DNA of 20,692 nt from Gammaproteobacteria bacterium (GTDB taxonomy: Bacteria; Pseudomonadota; Gammaproteobacteria; DSM-16500). Of this stretch, positions 7,598-15,276 are shown piece by piece. Below the pieces are notes generated by a model that ran no database searches, had not been told where the DNA came from, and saw only the letters and a list, made by a program, of their open reading frames with translations. The stretch lies in NCBI GenBank assembly GCA_013287235.1, contig JABDEF010000021.1:1-20692 (forward strand), written 5' to 3'. Within the stretch, counting starts at the first letter, position 1, and the number at the start of each line of letters is the position of its first letter. Position numbers and translations under genes: made by a program.

Positions 7598-7930
7598 AAA
7601 GCGCTCCATGCCTTTTTATTTTAGCATAAATCAAAGTCTGACGAAATTACCTTGTATAAATCACGGCCATTTCTTTGTCTCGTGATTTTAGTTATTTTAT
7701 TCAGAAATGAATGAAAAAGACTCAAAATAGCAATAATAGGGCCCTACTCCTACTTCATCCACGCCTGCAACTCGAGGGGTCAAAGTGCTTTCTCTTGAAT
7801 TAGGTACGTATATTATAATAGAGTTACGCCGTTTAATTGCAGCCACTGCCCACATTTCTAATACGATGTTACTCACCAAAGATACGCTATCGCTGCAAAT
7901 TATAGACATGCGATCTGGGATTAAGAACTT
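7598..7930. other. Gene-poor interval with small hairpin
   Basis: These 333 bases contain no gene I trust. AAATCACG at 7658-7665 pairs with CGTGATTT at 7681-7688, a short stem with a 15-base loop of unknown role. A minus-strand frame of 70 codons spans 7697-7909 but lacks a ribosome site. It contains the string R-V-A-G-V-D-E-V-G-V-G-P, close to the first motif of RNase HII, with nothing else of that enzyme around it. The promoter of the HD/phosphorylase operon should lie in 7610-7700; a TAAAAT near 7625 is a weak -10 candidate. Confidence 0.45.
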
Positions 7931-8911
7931 TTATCTGTTTAGCTTTGGAACATCTGTCTCTATCACAGGTTCATGAGACGAATTTTTAAAAAAACGTGCA
8001 TCAGAGGTATATTCGACCATTATCTTAATCAATTCCACTGGCAATTCCTTATTCTCATATAACGTTTGATGAATAGCTTTTTTATTCGAAATCAATTCTT
8101 CGATTTCACCCTGCTCACCATTATCAAAAATCGCAAATAATCTTGACTCTTTCCATAAGAGCGCATGAACTGGAAGTTGTATTGGAAGCTTTTCCACTGC
8201 TAACGTATCTGTATCAATGAGATAAAGTTCCCCCCCATATGATTTTCCGATCAATGTCTTATCATCTGAAAGTAATATGATTTCTGAAAAATGAATCGAT
8301 TCAGCATTGTTTCGATCACGAATGATATGAATATCTTTTTTAGAATCGACTTGATAGATAAAAAAATTATTAAACTGATCTTGTACAAAGAATTGATGAT
8401 TGCTTAAACCGCAAATCTGTTTGGCATTTTGAATATCCCAACACCAATTGAACCTGATAAAATCTTTCACAAAGATAATCTGCGCATAATCATGATATAA
8501 TAATGAAAAGTAGTCCTCTGAAAGAGCAACACAATTAAGAATATTTTTATATACGTTAAAAGTATGTAAACGTTGAGTAGCCAAATCGCAAAATAATAAA
8601 AGCTTTTCGTTATTATAACCTATCAGACAAGTACGATCGGACACTGAAATCATATTTTTTAAATCATAGGGTATTTCAATCACCGTCTCGAGTGATTCGA
8701 GATTCAGAACTGTCGTTTTACCTTCGGGATAATCGGGAGATGATAGCTCGGTATGTGCTAAAAAATTACTATTTTTAATTTTGCATAATTCCCCTTGAAG
8801 TATTTTTTCTTGTTCTTTTGTTTTACTATTGCGAATGATTATTTTATCATCAGCGTAAATTGCTTCATATTTTTCTGAAATAAATGTTGTTGCTTTATGT
8901 TCTGACAACAT
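7931..8911 (-). CDS. Propeller-like protein with C-terminal F-box-like segment, candidate effector
   Basis: This 326-residue protein has no signal peptide or membrane segment. Residues 1-275 are a run of short beta strands ending in turns such as N-S-K-T, D-L-A-T-Q and D-T-D-T, in units of about 40 residues. That is the pattern of a WD40-like or quinoprotein-like beta-propeller, though canonical W-D dipeptides are almost absent. Residues 289-301 read E-L-P-V-E-L-I-K-I-M-V-E-Y, which fits the L-P-x-E-L-x-x-x-I start of an F-box and is also a common tail motif in Legionellales effector-like proteins. F-box plus propeller is the classic layout of host SCF substrate receptors, though with the F-box at the other end. 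It is divergent from the next gene. Host targeting is an inference. Confidence 0.6.
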   Translation of the reverse strand: MLSEHKATTFISEKYEAIYADDKIIIRNSKTKEQEKILQGELCKIKNSNFLAHTELSSPDYPEGKTTVLNLESLETVIEIPYDLKNMISVSDRTCLIGYNNEKLLLFCDLATQRLHTFNVYKNILNCVALSEDYFSLLYHDYAQIIFVKDFIRFNWCWDIQNAKQICGLSNHQFFVQDQFNNFFIYQVDSKKDIHIIRDRNNAESIHFSEIILLSDDKTLIGKSYGGELYLIDTDTLAVEKLPIQLPVHALLWKESRLFAIFDNGEQGEIEELISNKKAIHQTLYENKELPVELIKIMVEYTSDARFFKNSSHEPVIETDVPKLNR

Positions 8912-9028
8912 GATATTCCTCGCGAGTATTAGTATTATTCAAAGATCTGGTTGAAAATATGACATGAACGAACCATAGAGTCAATGAGTAATTAACGCTT
9001 GATTTTTCATCCAATTTGCTTTAACTAC

Positions 9029-9056
9029 TATAATAATATCATCAAAAGGAAGGGAG
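9029..9056 (+). promoter_or_regulatory. Likely -10 box and ribosome site for the gene at 9063
   Basis: A consensus TATAAT lies at 9029-9034 and a strong AGGGAG at 9051-9056, six bases before the ATG. No good -35 box is found at the expected spacing, so activator dependence is possible. The 151-bp interval 8912-9062 must also hold the promoter of the divergent gene. Confidence 0.45.
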
Positions 9057-9062
9057 TGATTT

Positions 9063-10859
9063 ATGCCGTATCAGAATCTCATGGAACTCGAAAAAGATAT
9101 TAATGACACTTCAAACGAAATAAAATTACTTGATCGTATCACACATGTCATTCTTGAAATCGAAGCAACTGACACGAGAATTACAGTACCTTGGATGTTC
9201 GCCATTATAAAAAGAAATAAAACCGCTCCACCCTGGAATATCATTTATACACATTGGGTTGAATTACGTAAACTATTTGGAAAAAATACAGACGAGGATA
9301 TTCCTCTTTCTGCCAATGATATTCTTAAGATTGTCAATAAACAATATCATATGACGAATCACACCGACGAAATAAAAAATCATATACAGAACCATCTTCT
9401 TGAAGCAGGACAAGCAATAAAAAATATTCCTGTGATTCAAGAAAATTTGTCAGATATACGCATTTTCGTTTGTACGATTATAGGGATCAACAATCGTTTC
9501 TTTCGCCTTGATAAAAGTCAAGGAGAAGGTATTTTACACGGATGGTTGATTTACTGGACGACTGAAGTCATTAAAAAACGAACGGGTAAAAATCGCAAAG
9601 ATAATTTTGAGCCTATTTATACCAGCGCCTTGTCATTGATCCATCAACATTCTATTCTTCGGAATAGTATTTCAACTTCCATTATTCCATTAAAACCACC
9701 GGGAGATGACATCGATACAAACGAAAAAAAATGTGAATTAATAAATCTTGATATATATACCGATGAAAAATTTGATAAAAAAAAAGCGAAAAAGGAATCA
9801 TCCACACTAAAGCATGAATTAAAAAATTTAGAACATGAAATTAGTGATCGACTTATTCTTTTTGAATCTTCCAAAAAAACTGTCAACTTTTTTGAGGAAT
9901 TGGAAGAAAAAATACATTCTGCATTACGTGAAAGTCGTGTCATACCCTTCGAACCAAAACTTTTGGATCATTTTCAACTGAGTATCGAAGAAAAAACAGC
10001 CTGGGAATATTGTGCATACAATCAAGATTATTACTATTATCATTTGATTATAAATTTATTGCGTCGATTTATTGGGCTTTATCAATCAGCTGAAGAAATC
10101 ATGAAACCACTCTGTAACCAAATCGAGGCAGCAAAAAATCAATTAAAAATGGATTTTGAAACAATCAATGAAAAAAGAAAAAGACTGACACATCTTACAC
10201 GCACACAAAAGCAAATTGATATTTACATGAAAGCAGAAAAAATTGCTAGAGAATTGTGTAAACAGCATCATATATTAGAACAAAAATATGAAGAAAAGGA
10301 TGTTGCCCTGTCATTCTCGCGAAAGCGGGAATCCATAAAAATGGATCCCGCTTATCAAGGGAATGACAGGATTGGTCTGAAACAAAAAGCTTGGTATCTT
10401 CCATTACTGGTCACAACTTCAAAAGTCACGCTTTCCACAGCTATCGGTGCTGGCATTGGTTTTCTCGTCGGGACGATCATTGGGATTTTTTTCGGTGCTG
10501 GTATTGGTGCGCTTTTTACAGCACCACTTTTATCAAAACTTGGGGGTCTCATTGGTTTTGGGCTTGGTACTGCATATGTTATCACCCGTAAGGAATCAAA
10601 TGATAAAGATAAGTCTATCTCATATACGGAGATTAAACCTGCTAAACAAGTACGCACACTCAGCACGTCGTCCCGTAATGCTTTTATACGGGACCTCATG
10701 CCCAAGATCTCCCACAAGAGGTCCTGTATACAAGCATTACAGGACGATAAAGTGAAAAGATACAAAGAGTCTAACAAAAAAATTTTTACCCCTATCACAA
10801 ATCAAAATGAAAAAAAGAAGACGCTCAGTTTAGAGGATCGTTTATTACTTAAGCCCTAA
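9063..10859 (+). CDS. Coiled-coil protein with glycine-zipper membrane hairpin, candidate effector
   Basis: This 598-residue protein is unrecognised. Residues 1-200 are globular and helical. Residues 235-290 and 340-412 are charged heptad-like helices, likely coiled coils. Residues 445-507 form two hydrophobic segments packed with G-x-x-x-G spacing (A-I-G-A-G-I-G-F-L-V-G, then G-A-G-I-G-A-L-F), a glycine-zipper membrane hairpin typical of effectors that insert into host membranes. The tail is basic. Two palindromic repeats are translated in frame: residues 415-436 just before the membrane hairpin and 535-562 in the tail. Each encodes a string of basic residues and adds no stop. The start has a strong ribosome site. 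A second large gene follows 42 bases on, so the pair is probably one transcript. Effector status is inferred from neighbours and architecture. Confidence 0.72.
   Translation: MPYQNLMELEKDINDTSNEIKLLDRITHVILEIEATDTRITVPWMFAIIKRNKTAPPWNIIYTHWVELRKLFGKNTDEDIPLSANDILKIVNKQYHMTNHTDEIKNHIQNHLLEAGQAIKNIPVIQENLSDIRIFVCTIIGINNRFFRLDKSQGEGILHGWLIYWTTEVIKKRTGKNRKDNFEPIYTSALSLIHQHSILRNSISTSIIPLKPPGDDIDTNEKKCELINLDIYTDEKFDKKKAKKESSTLKHELKNLEHEISDRLILFESSKKTVNFFEELEEKIHSALRESRVIPFEPKLLDHFQLSIEEKTAWEYCAYNQDYYYYHLIINLLRRFIGLYQSAEEIMKPLCNQIEAAKNQLKMDFETINEKRKRLTHLTRTQKQIDIYMKAEKIARELCKQHHILEQKYEEKDVALSFSRKRESIKMDPAYQGNDRIGLKQKAWYLPLLVTTSKVTLSTAIGAGIGFLVGTIIGIFFGAGIGALFTAPLLSKLGGLIGFGLGTAYVITRKESNDKDKSISYTEIKPAKQVRTLSTSSRNAFIRDLMPKISHKRSCIQALQDDKVKRYKESNKKIFTPITNQNEKKKTLSLEDRLLLKP
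10307..10370. repeat. Palindromic repeat inside a coding sequence (type 1)
   Basis: CCTGTCATTCTCGCGAAAGC and onward (10307-10336) pairs with 10341-10370, with a few mismatches and an A-rich loop. This is the widespread TGTCATTCCCGCGAAAGCGGGAATCCA family of bacterial palindromic repeats. Translated in frame it gives S-F-S-R-K-R-E-S-I-K-M-D-P-A-Y-Q-G-N-D-R, without a stop. Confidence 0.85.
10667..10748. repeat. Palindromic repeat inside a coding sequence (type 2)
   Basis: Arms 10667-10697 and 10718-10748 pair with four mismatches in 31 around a 20-base loop. Each arm is itself a small hairpin (TCCCGTA with TACGGGA; TCCTGTA with TACAGGA). It is read in frame as S-S-R-N-A-F-I-R-D-L through A-L-Q-D-D-K. 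The GTCGTCCCG tip links it to the intergenic copy at 13472-13560. Confidence 0.82.
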
Positions 10860-10901
10860 AAATCACATAACCTTAAACAGCGCTTGGCAACAAGGATGAT
10901 T

Positions 10902-13361
10902 ATGCCCCAACAAGGAAAATGCCTCACCTTCAATCAAATTAAATTTCGTAACGAAAAAGCTGCGATTTCTGGTATGGGAGCAGTAAAAGTCTATATCAAA
11001 GAAAAAAATGGATTAATTAATCGCGGGTATTACAAAGCATGCAATGAAAAATATCCACCTATCTTGGCAAAATATGTCGTTGCATTCAGCGTGTTCGTGC
11101 GCAGCATGTTAGGAGACCGCGCCTCAGAAGAACGCTTGGTTTTCAACGAAAAAGATGAAATTGTTGGAACGGCATCCGTTGAAATTCCCGATTTCATTCC
11201 TCTGCGTGCTATACCTATTTTACCCACGACAACCGTCAGATATGTCAATCCGATTTATGAGTACTGGGCAGTCCCTGATAAACTATTATTATTAGAAACA
11301 GACATGGCAGAATTACTGCTTGTTGAATATTATGGCTTAAATAATGATTTACATCCGGCAAACATCAGTATCAAGGGGGTTATCGATTACGATGAATTTT
11401 TTTTTACAATCACCTCGATCTTTAAAGAATGGAAACAAACTATCATTAAATTAACTCAGGAAGAAATAAGAAATTTTCCAAAAATAACTTATGGCAGTCG
11501 AAAACATTGGGTAACATATAATGTGCCTTACAATTGGAATATTACAAAAATTTACCAAACAAACGCTTTTAATCAACTTAACGGAGATTCCATATTTGAA
11601 CTGCAAAAATATGCTGCCATATTAAAAATACTACTTTCTTATGATAAAAACATGTTACAAAAAAGAATGAAACTTTATCTAGGGGATACTTCATTAAAAT
11701 TAGATGAACTACCCAAAGAACAATTCGAATTACTCTATAATTACGATAAAAAATTAATTGAAGATCGCATCTTGGAAGAAAGAGGTGAAACCTCAAAAAC
11801 ATTATCTACAGCCGAATATGAAAAAATCTTTCATGAATATCAAACAAAATATAGCCTATTATTTGATGAAAAAGGGAAAGAACATTCTTTTGTACAACAT
11901 TGTTCCCGATATTTTGAGGAAGAACATCAAAAATTTCTGTGCGAAGTATTAACGATGCCTGAATTTCGAGACTTTATCATTGCGGAAAATAAAAGCCCTG
12001 ACTTTCTCAGCAAAATAAAACTATGGTTTAAACAAAACAATCGAAAAAACATAGATGCGCCTTACAATCTCGCCTATATCAATCAATTGTATCATTTTAT
12101 TTGGCGAGAAAGCTTTAGACCATTATTCGAAAATCAATGTAAATTCTTAGAAAAAATCGCATCAGATTTTTCAAAATCGCTCGATGAATCGCATAATAAA
12201 TCTGAATATAAATTTTCGAAAATCAAAATGCTCTCCTCACAAATAATCAATCCTGGGAAGGATCCCGATCTTTCGGAATCCGTTATTCTCATTGACAAAC
12301 CAGAAAAAAATGTACTCCAAAACAGCTTTTCAAAAATATGTTATCAACGAGCTCAAAAAGAAACACAACTATTTTTACAAACACTATTAAATTTTAAAGA
12401 AACATATTATGCAAAAAAATCTGATTTATCCATCAAAGATAATCATGAGTTCATAAAAAACTTTGAAAATTATTTGCATGAGTCAGATGAATTACGTAAA
12501 AACACTAAAAAATGGTTATATAATGAAAATAAAAGTTCAAGTCAAGGAATCTTACGAAATGTTTCTATCGATCATTTAATTTATGATATGGAGGAACTAT
12601 ACAAAGAACTGGATATTATCACTGCAAATTTTTTAGATATATTAAAACAATTTCGCTTAAATGAAGGCACTTCTTTTAAAACAGAGCCACCCAGCCCAAT
12701 TCTCATAGAACAAAAAAATAATGTAACACTCTCCTCATCTACACCTAAACTGGAGCGCACTAACTCTTTCTCAGAAAAAAAACTTGAAGCGCCTCTACGT
12801 TTAGAATTACCTCCACCCCTTTTAACAGTCCCATCGCCCGATACAACACCCGGTCCGCCTTCAGCGCCTCCTGAACGCGATGAAGAACAATATCAATTTG
12901 TGCAGCATTTTCCGAAGGAAGCATTCATGATTGATACCATCAGTAATCGATTATGCAGATGGTTAGGCTGCCACAAATTGGATATCAAATCCATTGTGAT
13001 TGACACCTACACCGAATATGATTCTTTAAAACGAGAACGAGGTATCCGTCGATTTTTTGAGAAAACATCATTCGGACCCGACGTCATGAATCAAACACTC
13101 TTAGAAATATTTGCATCTCCCAACGGCGGATGGAATGAAACTTCGTTTAAACCTTTATTGATTAAAAATCTTATCTCAAAAATGTTAACTTCAACAAAAA
13201 AAGACGATGCACTATATGAAACTAACCAATGGATATACGAAGAAATTATGAAAAATAAAAAGATGGATTGGTGGAGTAAAGAGGCCGAAAATATTGCAAA
13301 AAAAAGCGGATTAAAAAAAGAAAAAACTGTACCGCATGAGACGCTTTTACATTTTTCGTGA
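10902..13361 (+). CDS. Kinase-like protein with Pro-rich linker, candidate effector
   Basis: The frame opens with a TTG at 10884, but ATG at 10902 has AAGG six bases upstream, so I choose 819 residues. Residues 57-100 read L-A-K-Y-V-V-A-F-S, L-G-D-R-A-S-E-E-R-L-V-F-N and V-G-T-A-S-V-E-I-P-x-F, which resembles a family of Legionella effectors with an atypical kinase fold. Residues 148-164 give N-D-L-H-P-A-N followed by V-I-D-Y-D. This matches a catalytic loop (Asp149, His151, Asn154) and a metal-binding D-Y-D (Asp162, Asp164), as in phosphoinositide-kinase-like effectors. A helical middle is followed by a proline-rich linker near 630-660, a possible SH3 or WW ligand, and a globular C-terminal domain I do not recognise. 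No signal peptide or membrane segment. The substrate is unknown, and a catalytically dead fold is possible. Confidence 0.68.
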   Translation: MPQQGKCLTFNQIKFRNEKAAISGMGAVKVYIKEKNGLINRGYYKACNEKYPPILAKYVVAFSVFVRSMLGDRASEERLVFNEKDEIVGTASVEIPDFIPLRAIPILPTTTVRYVNPIYEYWAVPDKLLLLETDMAELLLVEYYGLNNDLHPANISIKGVIDYDEFFFTITSIFKEWKQTIIKLTQEEIRNFPKITYGSRKHWVTYNVPYNWNITKIYQTNAFNQLNGDSIFELQKYAAILKILLSYDKNMLQKRMKLYLGDTSLKLDELPKEQFELLYNYDKKLIEDRILEERGETSKTLSTAEYEKIFHEYQTKYSLLFDEKGKEHSFVQHCSRYFEEEHQKFLCEVLTMPEFRDFIIAENKSPDFLSKIKLWFKQNNRKNIDAPYNLAYINQLYHFIWRESFRPLFENQCKFLEKIASDFSKSLDESHNKSEYKFSKIKMLSSQIINPGKDPDLSESVILIDKPEKNVLQNSFSKICYQRAQKETQLFLQTLLNFKETYYAKKSDLSIKDNHEFIKNFENYLHESDELRKNTKKWLYNENKSSSQGILRNVSIDHLIYDMEELYKELDIITANFLDILKQFRLNEGTSFKTEPPSPILIEQKNNVTLSSSTPKLERTNSFSEKKLEAPLRLELPPPLLTVPSPDTTPGPPSAPPERDEEQYQFVQHFPKEAFMIDTISNRLCRWLGCHKLDIKSIVIDTYTEYDSLKRERGIRRFFEKTSFGPDVMNQTLLEIFASPNGGWNETSFKPLLIKNLISKMLTSTKKDDALYETNQWIYEEIMKNKKMDWWSKEAENIAKKSGLKKEKTVPHETLLHFS

Positions 13362-13374
13362 TCACACTGTCAGA

Positions 13375-13410
13375 AGTTCCTTCCCCTTAGCTTCGCGTGG
13401 GGGAGGAACT
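13375..13410 (+). terminator. Hairpin after the kinase-like gene
   Basis: AGTTCCTTCCCC (13375-13386) pairs with GGGGGAGGAACT (13399-13410), one mismatch, 14 bases beyond the stop codon. A T-run does not follow, so it is either a weak intrinsic terminator or a 3' stability hairpin. Confidence 0.5.
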
Positions 13411-13471
13411 AGTGCCTCGTCAATTATTTATTAAGCAGACTCAATACATATGATGCATATCTACACTAAAA

Positions 13472-13560
13472 CGTCGTCCCGCGACTTGTTCGCGGGATCC
13501 AGGGGAGCTTGTAACTGCTATCGCTGCGACTGGATCCTGCGGTCAAGCCGCAGGATGACG
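13472..13560. repeat. Double-hairpin palindromic repeat between convergent genes
   Basis: CGTCGTCCCGCGACTTGTTC onward (13472-13502) pairs with 13530-13560 with several mismatches. Each arm is also a hairpin of its own: CCCGCGA with TCGCGGG, and CCTGCGG with CCGCAGG. This two-hairpin form is typical of REP/BIME-like elements. It shares its CGTCGTCCCG tip and layout with the in-gene copy at 10667-10748. It lies between two convergent genes. Confidence 0.8.
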
Positions 13561-13605
13561 GAGAAATGGGAAATTTAAGCCATTTAATTGACGACACACC
13601 CTAGT

Positions 13606-15270
13606 TTAATTTATGGCTTTATCACTGATTTTAATAGTACCCTTTTGCTGAATGATCGAAATGAGATAATCTTCTTTATCTTCTTTAATATAACCTTCTT
13701 GTATCCAATCATCCCATTGTTTACGCATACTTTGCGAAATCACTGTTTGATTGGATTGAATATCGTTCACTATTGCGATGAGCGGACGTTCGACTTCAAG
13801 ATAAGCTGAAAATAATTGATAGCTCGTTTCACGTGTAATATTTTTATTTAAATATAATTTGGTAATTTCTTTTTTATAACTATCCAGCGAAGCCATATTT
13901 TTTTGCAACTCTAATAGACGGAACGCATCTTGATCCGTTAAAGCACCCTCATCAGTCAACGCAGTAAGCAAAACTGCATTAAAACGTGTGGCCAGATCGT
14001 GGTTATCCCGCGCATTACTATAACCCTCCGTCGTATTTCCCGATCCTTGATTAAAATAAGGTAACGTGCTCGCAATCGCGATCCATTTATTTAACAATCC
14101 TCTGGAAATACGTAAATCTAAATGTGCATCTGCTGTTTGGATTAATTCAGCAATATCTTCTGGCAATGTATTATTTAGCCAAGCAGCCTCTCCACTTACT
14201 TCTAATTTTCCATCTGAAGTTGCAATATTCAGTCCATTCAAAGTAATTCTTGTCCCACTATTGATAATACCAGGCAATAGCATCATCACTTTTTGTTGTA
14301 ATTGTGATCGATAGAGCTCTCCTCTTTCCTCAATTTCTCTGATGGCACCAATCATATCTAGCAATGCTTTGCTATTGATGTGATTGACGGAAAACGCTAA
14401 ATGTAAAGGTCCAAACGTTTGATGATCGATATCAATTTTTTTAATATCAAAAGCGCGGCTCGCATCGAGCAAGCCTTTCGAATCATTCAGAAACCCATCA
14501 AAGTGGACATCAGAAATAACAATCATGCCTGTTTGCTCACGCCATTGTATTTCAGGAATATGCAGGGAATTTTTCCCCAGTAAAAAATGATACCCACCAT
14601 TATGTTGATCAAATTTAAAAATCAATGTAGGAATCGATAATATTCCTTCTGGCTCTTCTAATGTAAGATTTTTAAATATCAATTTTCCCTTAAAACGTTC
14701 ATTTTCGTGAAATATCCATACATCGCTTTCTAAGCCACTCATATTTATTTGCGCGCGTGGAAAATGTATTTTTAATTCGCCTAATTTAAATTGACTATAT
14801 TGATGACCTCTGAAAGAAAAATATTGGTTTGCGGCTTCAATAAATTTGTCATTCACACCTAAAATATGATAAAAGTTTTTTATATTCTTATTCATCACCA
14901 ATGAATTATGGATGGATGCGATTCCAAAAATAGAATGTAATCCCCCTATCGATTGATAAAGAATAGGACCGTGTTCAATGTGTTGTGTGATTTCAAATTT
15001 TTTAGGAATGAAATTATCCGCAATGCCGAATTGATTAAAAAATTTTTCGTAAGAAGGATTATCTACCTCAACCAGCAGTGTCGCATTTGATGAAAACCAA
15101 CCGCGTGAATAATGCACTGTCTGCACATTCAATCCATAGGATTTATATAGGGTAAGCAAAGAAGGATACGTGCGTGCAAAATACATGCCTAGAATAGCGG
15201 GCGTGATCACGACAAAAGCAATGATAATCAGAACAGTGCTTAAAATTGCAATCCTTGTCGATCTACGCAT
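13606..15270 (-). CDS. DUF945 (YdgA-family) protein
   Basis: This 554-residue protein starts with a short basic segment and one hydrophobic stretch (residues 7-29), a signal anchor that would place the rest in the periplasm. Residues 53-65 carry the family mark H-Y-S-R-G-W-F-S-S, and the body is a long series of beta strands with G-x-L-x-I-x-x-L spacing, as in the E. coli YdgA/YihF group of about 500 residues. The biochemical role of the family is not known; the fold suggests a relative of lipid-handling AsmA-like proteins, which I only infer. The gene begins six bases after recJ ends and its ribosome site (GGAATGAAAG) lies within the recJ tail, so it is expressed with recJ. Confidence 0.85.
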   Translation of the reverse strand: MRRSTRIAILSTVLIIIAFVVITPAILGMYFARTYPSLLTLYKSYGLNVQTVHYSRGWFSSNATLLVEVDNPSYEKFFNQFGIADNFIPKKFEITQHIEHGPILYQSIGGLHSIFGIASIHNSLVMNKNIKNFYHILGVNDKFIEAANQYFSFRGHQYSQFKLGELKIHFPRAQINMSGLESDVWIFHENERFKGKLIFKNLTLEEPEGILSIPTLIFKFDQHNGGYHFLLGKNSLHIPEIQWREQTGMIVISDVHFDGFLNDSKGLLDASRAFDIKKIDIDHQTFGPLHLAFSVNHINSKALLDMIGAIREIEERGELYRSQLQQKVMMLLPGIINSGTRITLNGLNIATSDGKLEVSGEAAWLNNTLPEDIAELIQTADAHLDLRISRGLLNKWIAIASTLPYFNQGSGNTTEGYSNARDNHDLATRFNAVLLTALTDEGALTDQDAFRLLELQKNMASLDSYKKEITKLYLNKNITRETSYQLFSAYLEVERPLIAIVNDIQSNQTVISQSMRKQWDDWIQEGYIKEDKEDYLISIIQQKGTIKISDKAIN

Positions 15271-15276
15271 AGGCTT

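Noticed and set aside
7785..7976. 63-codon plus-strand frame
   Set aside because: No ribosome site or recognisable protein, and it overlaps the end of the propeller gene antisense.
10355..10798. 147-codon open frame on the minus strand
   Set aside because: It is antisense to the glycine-zipper region and the repeat of the plus-strand gene, with no ribosome site. A shadow.
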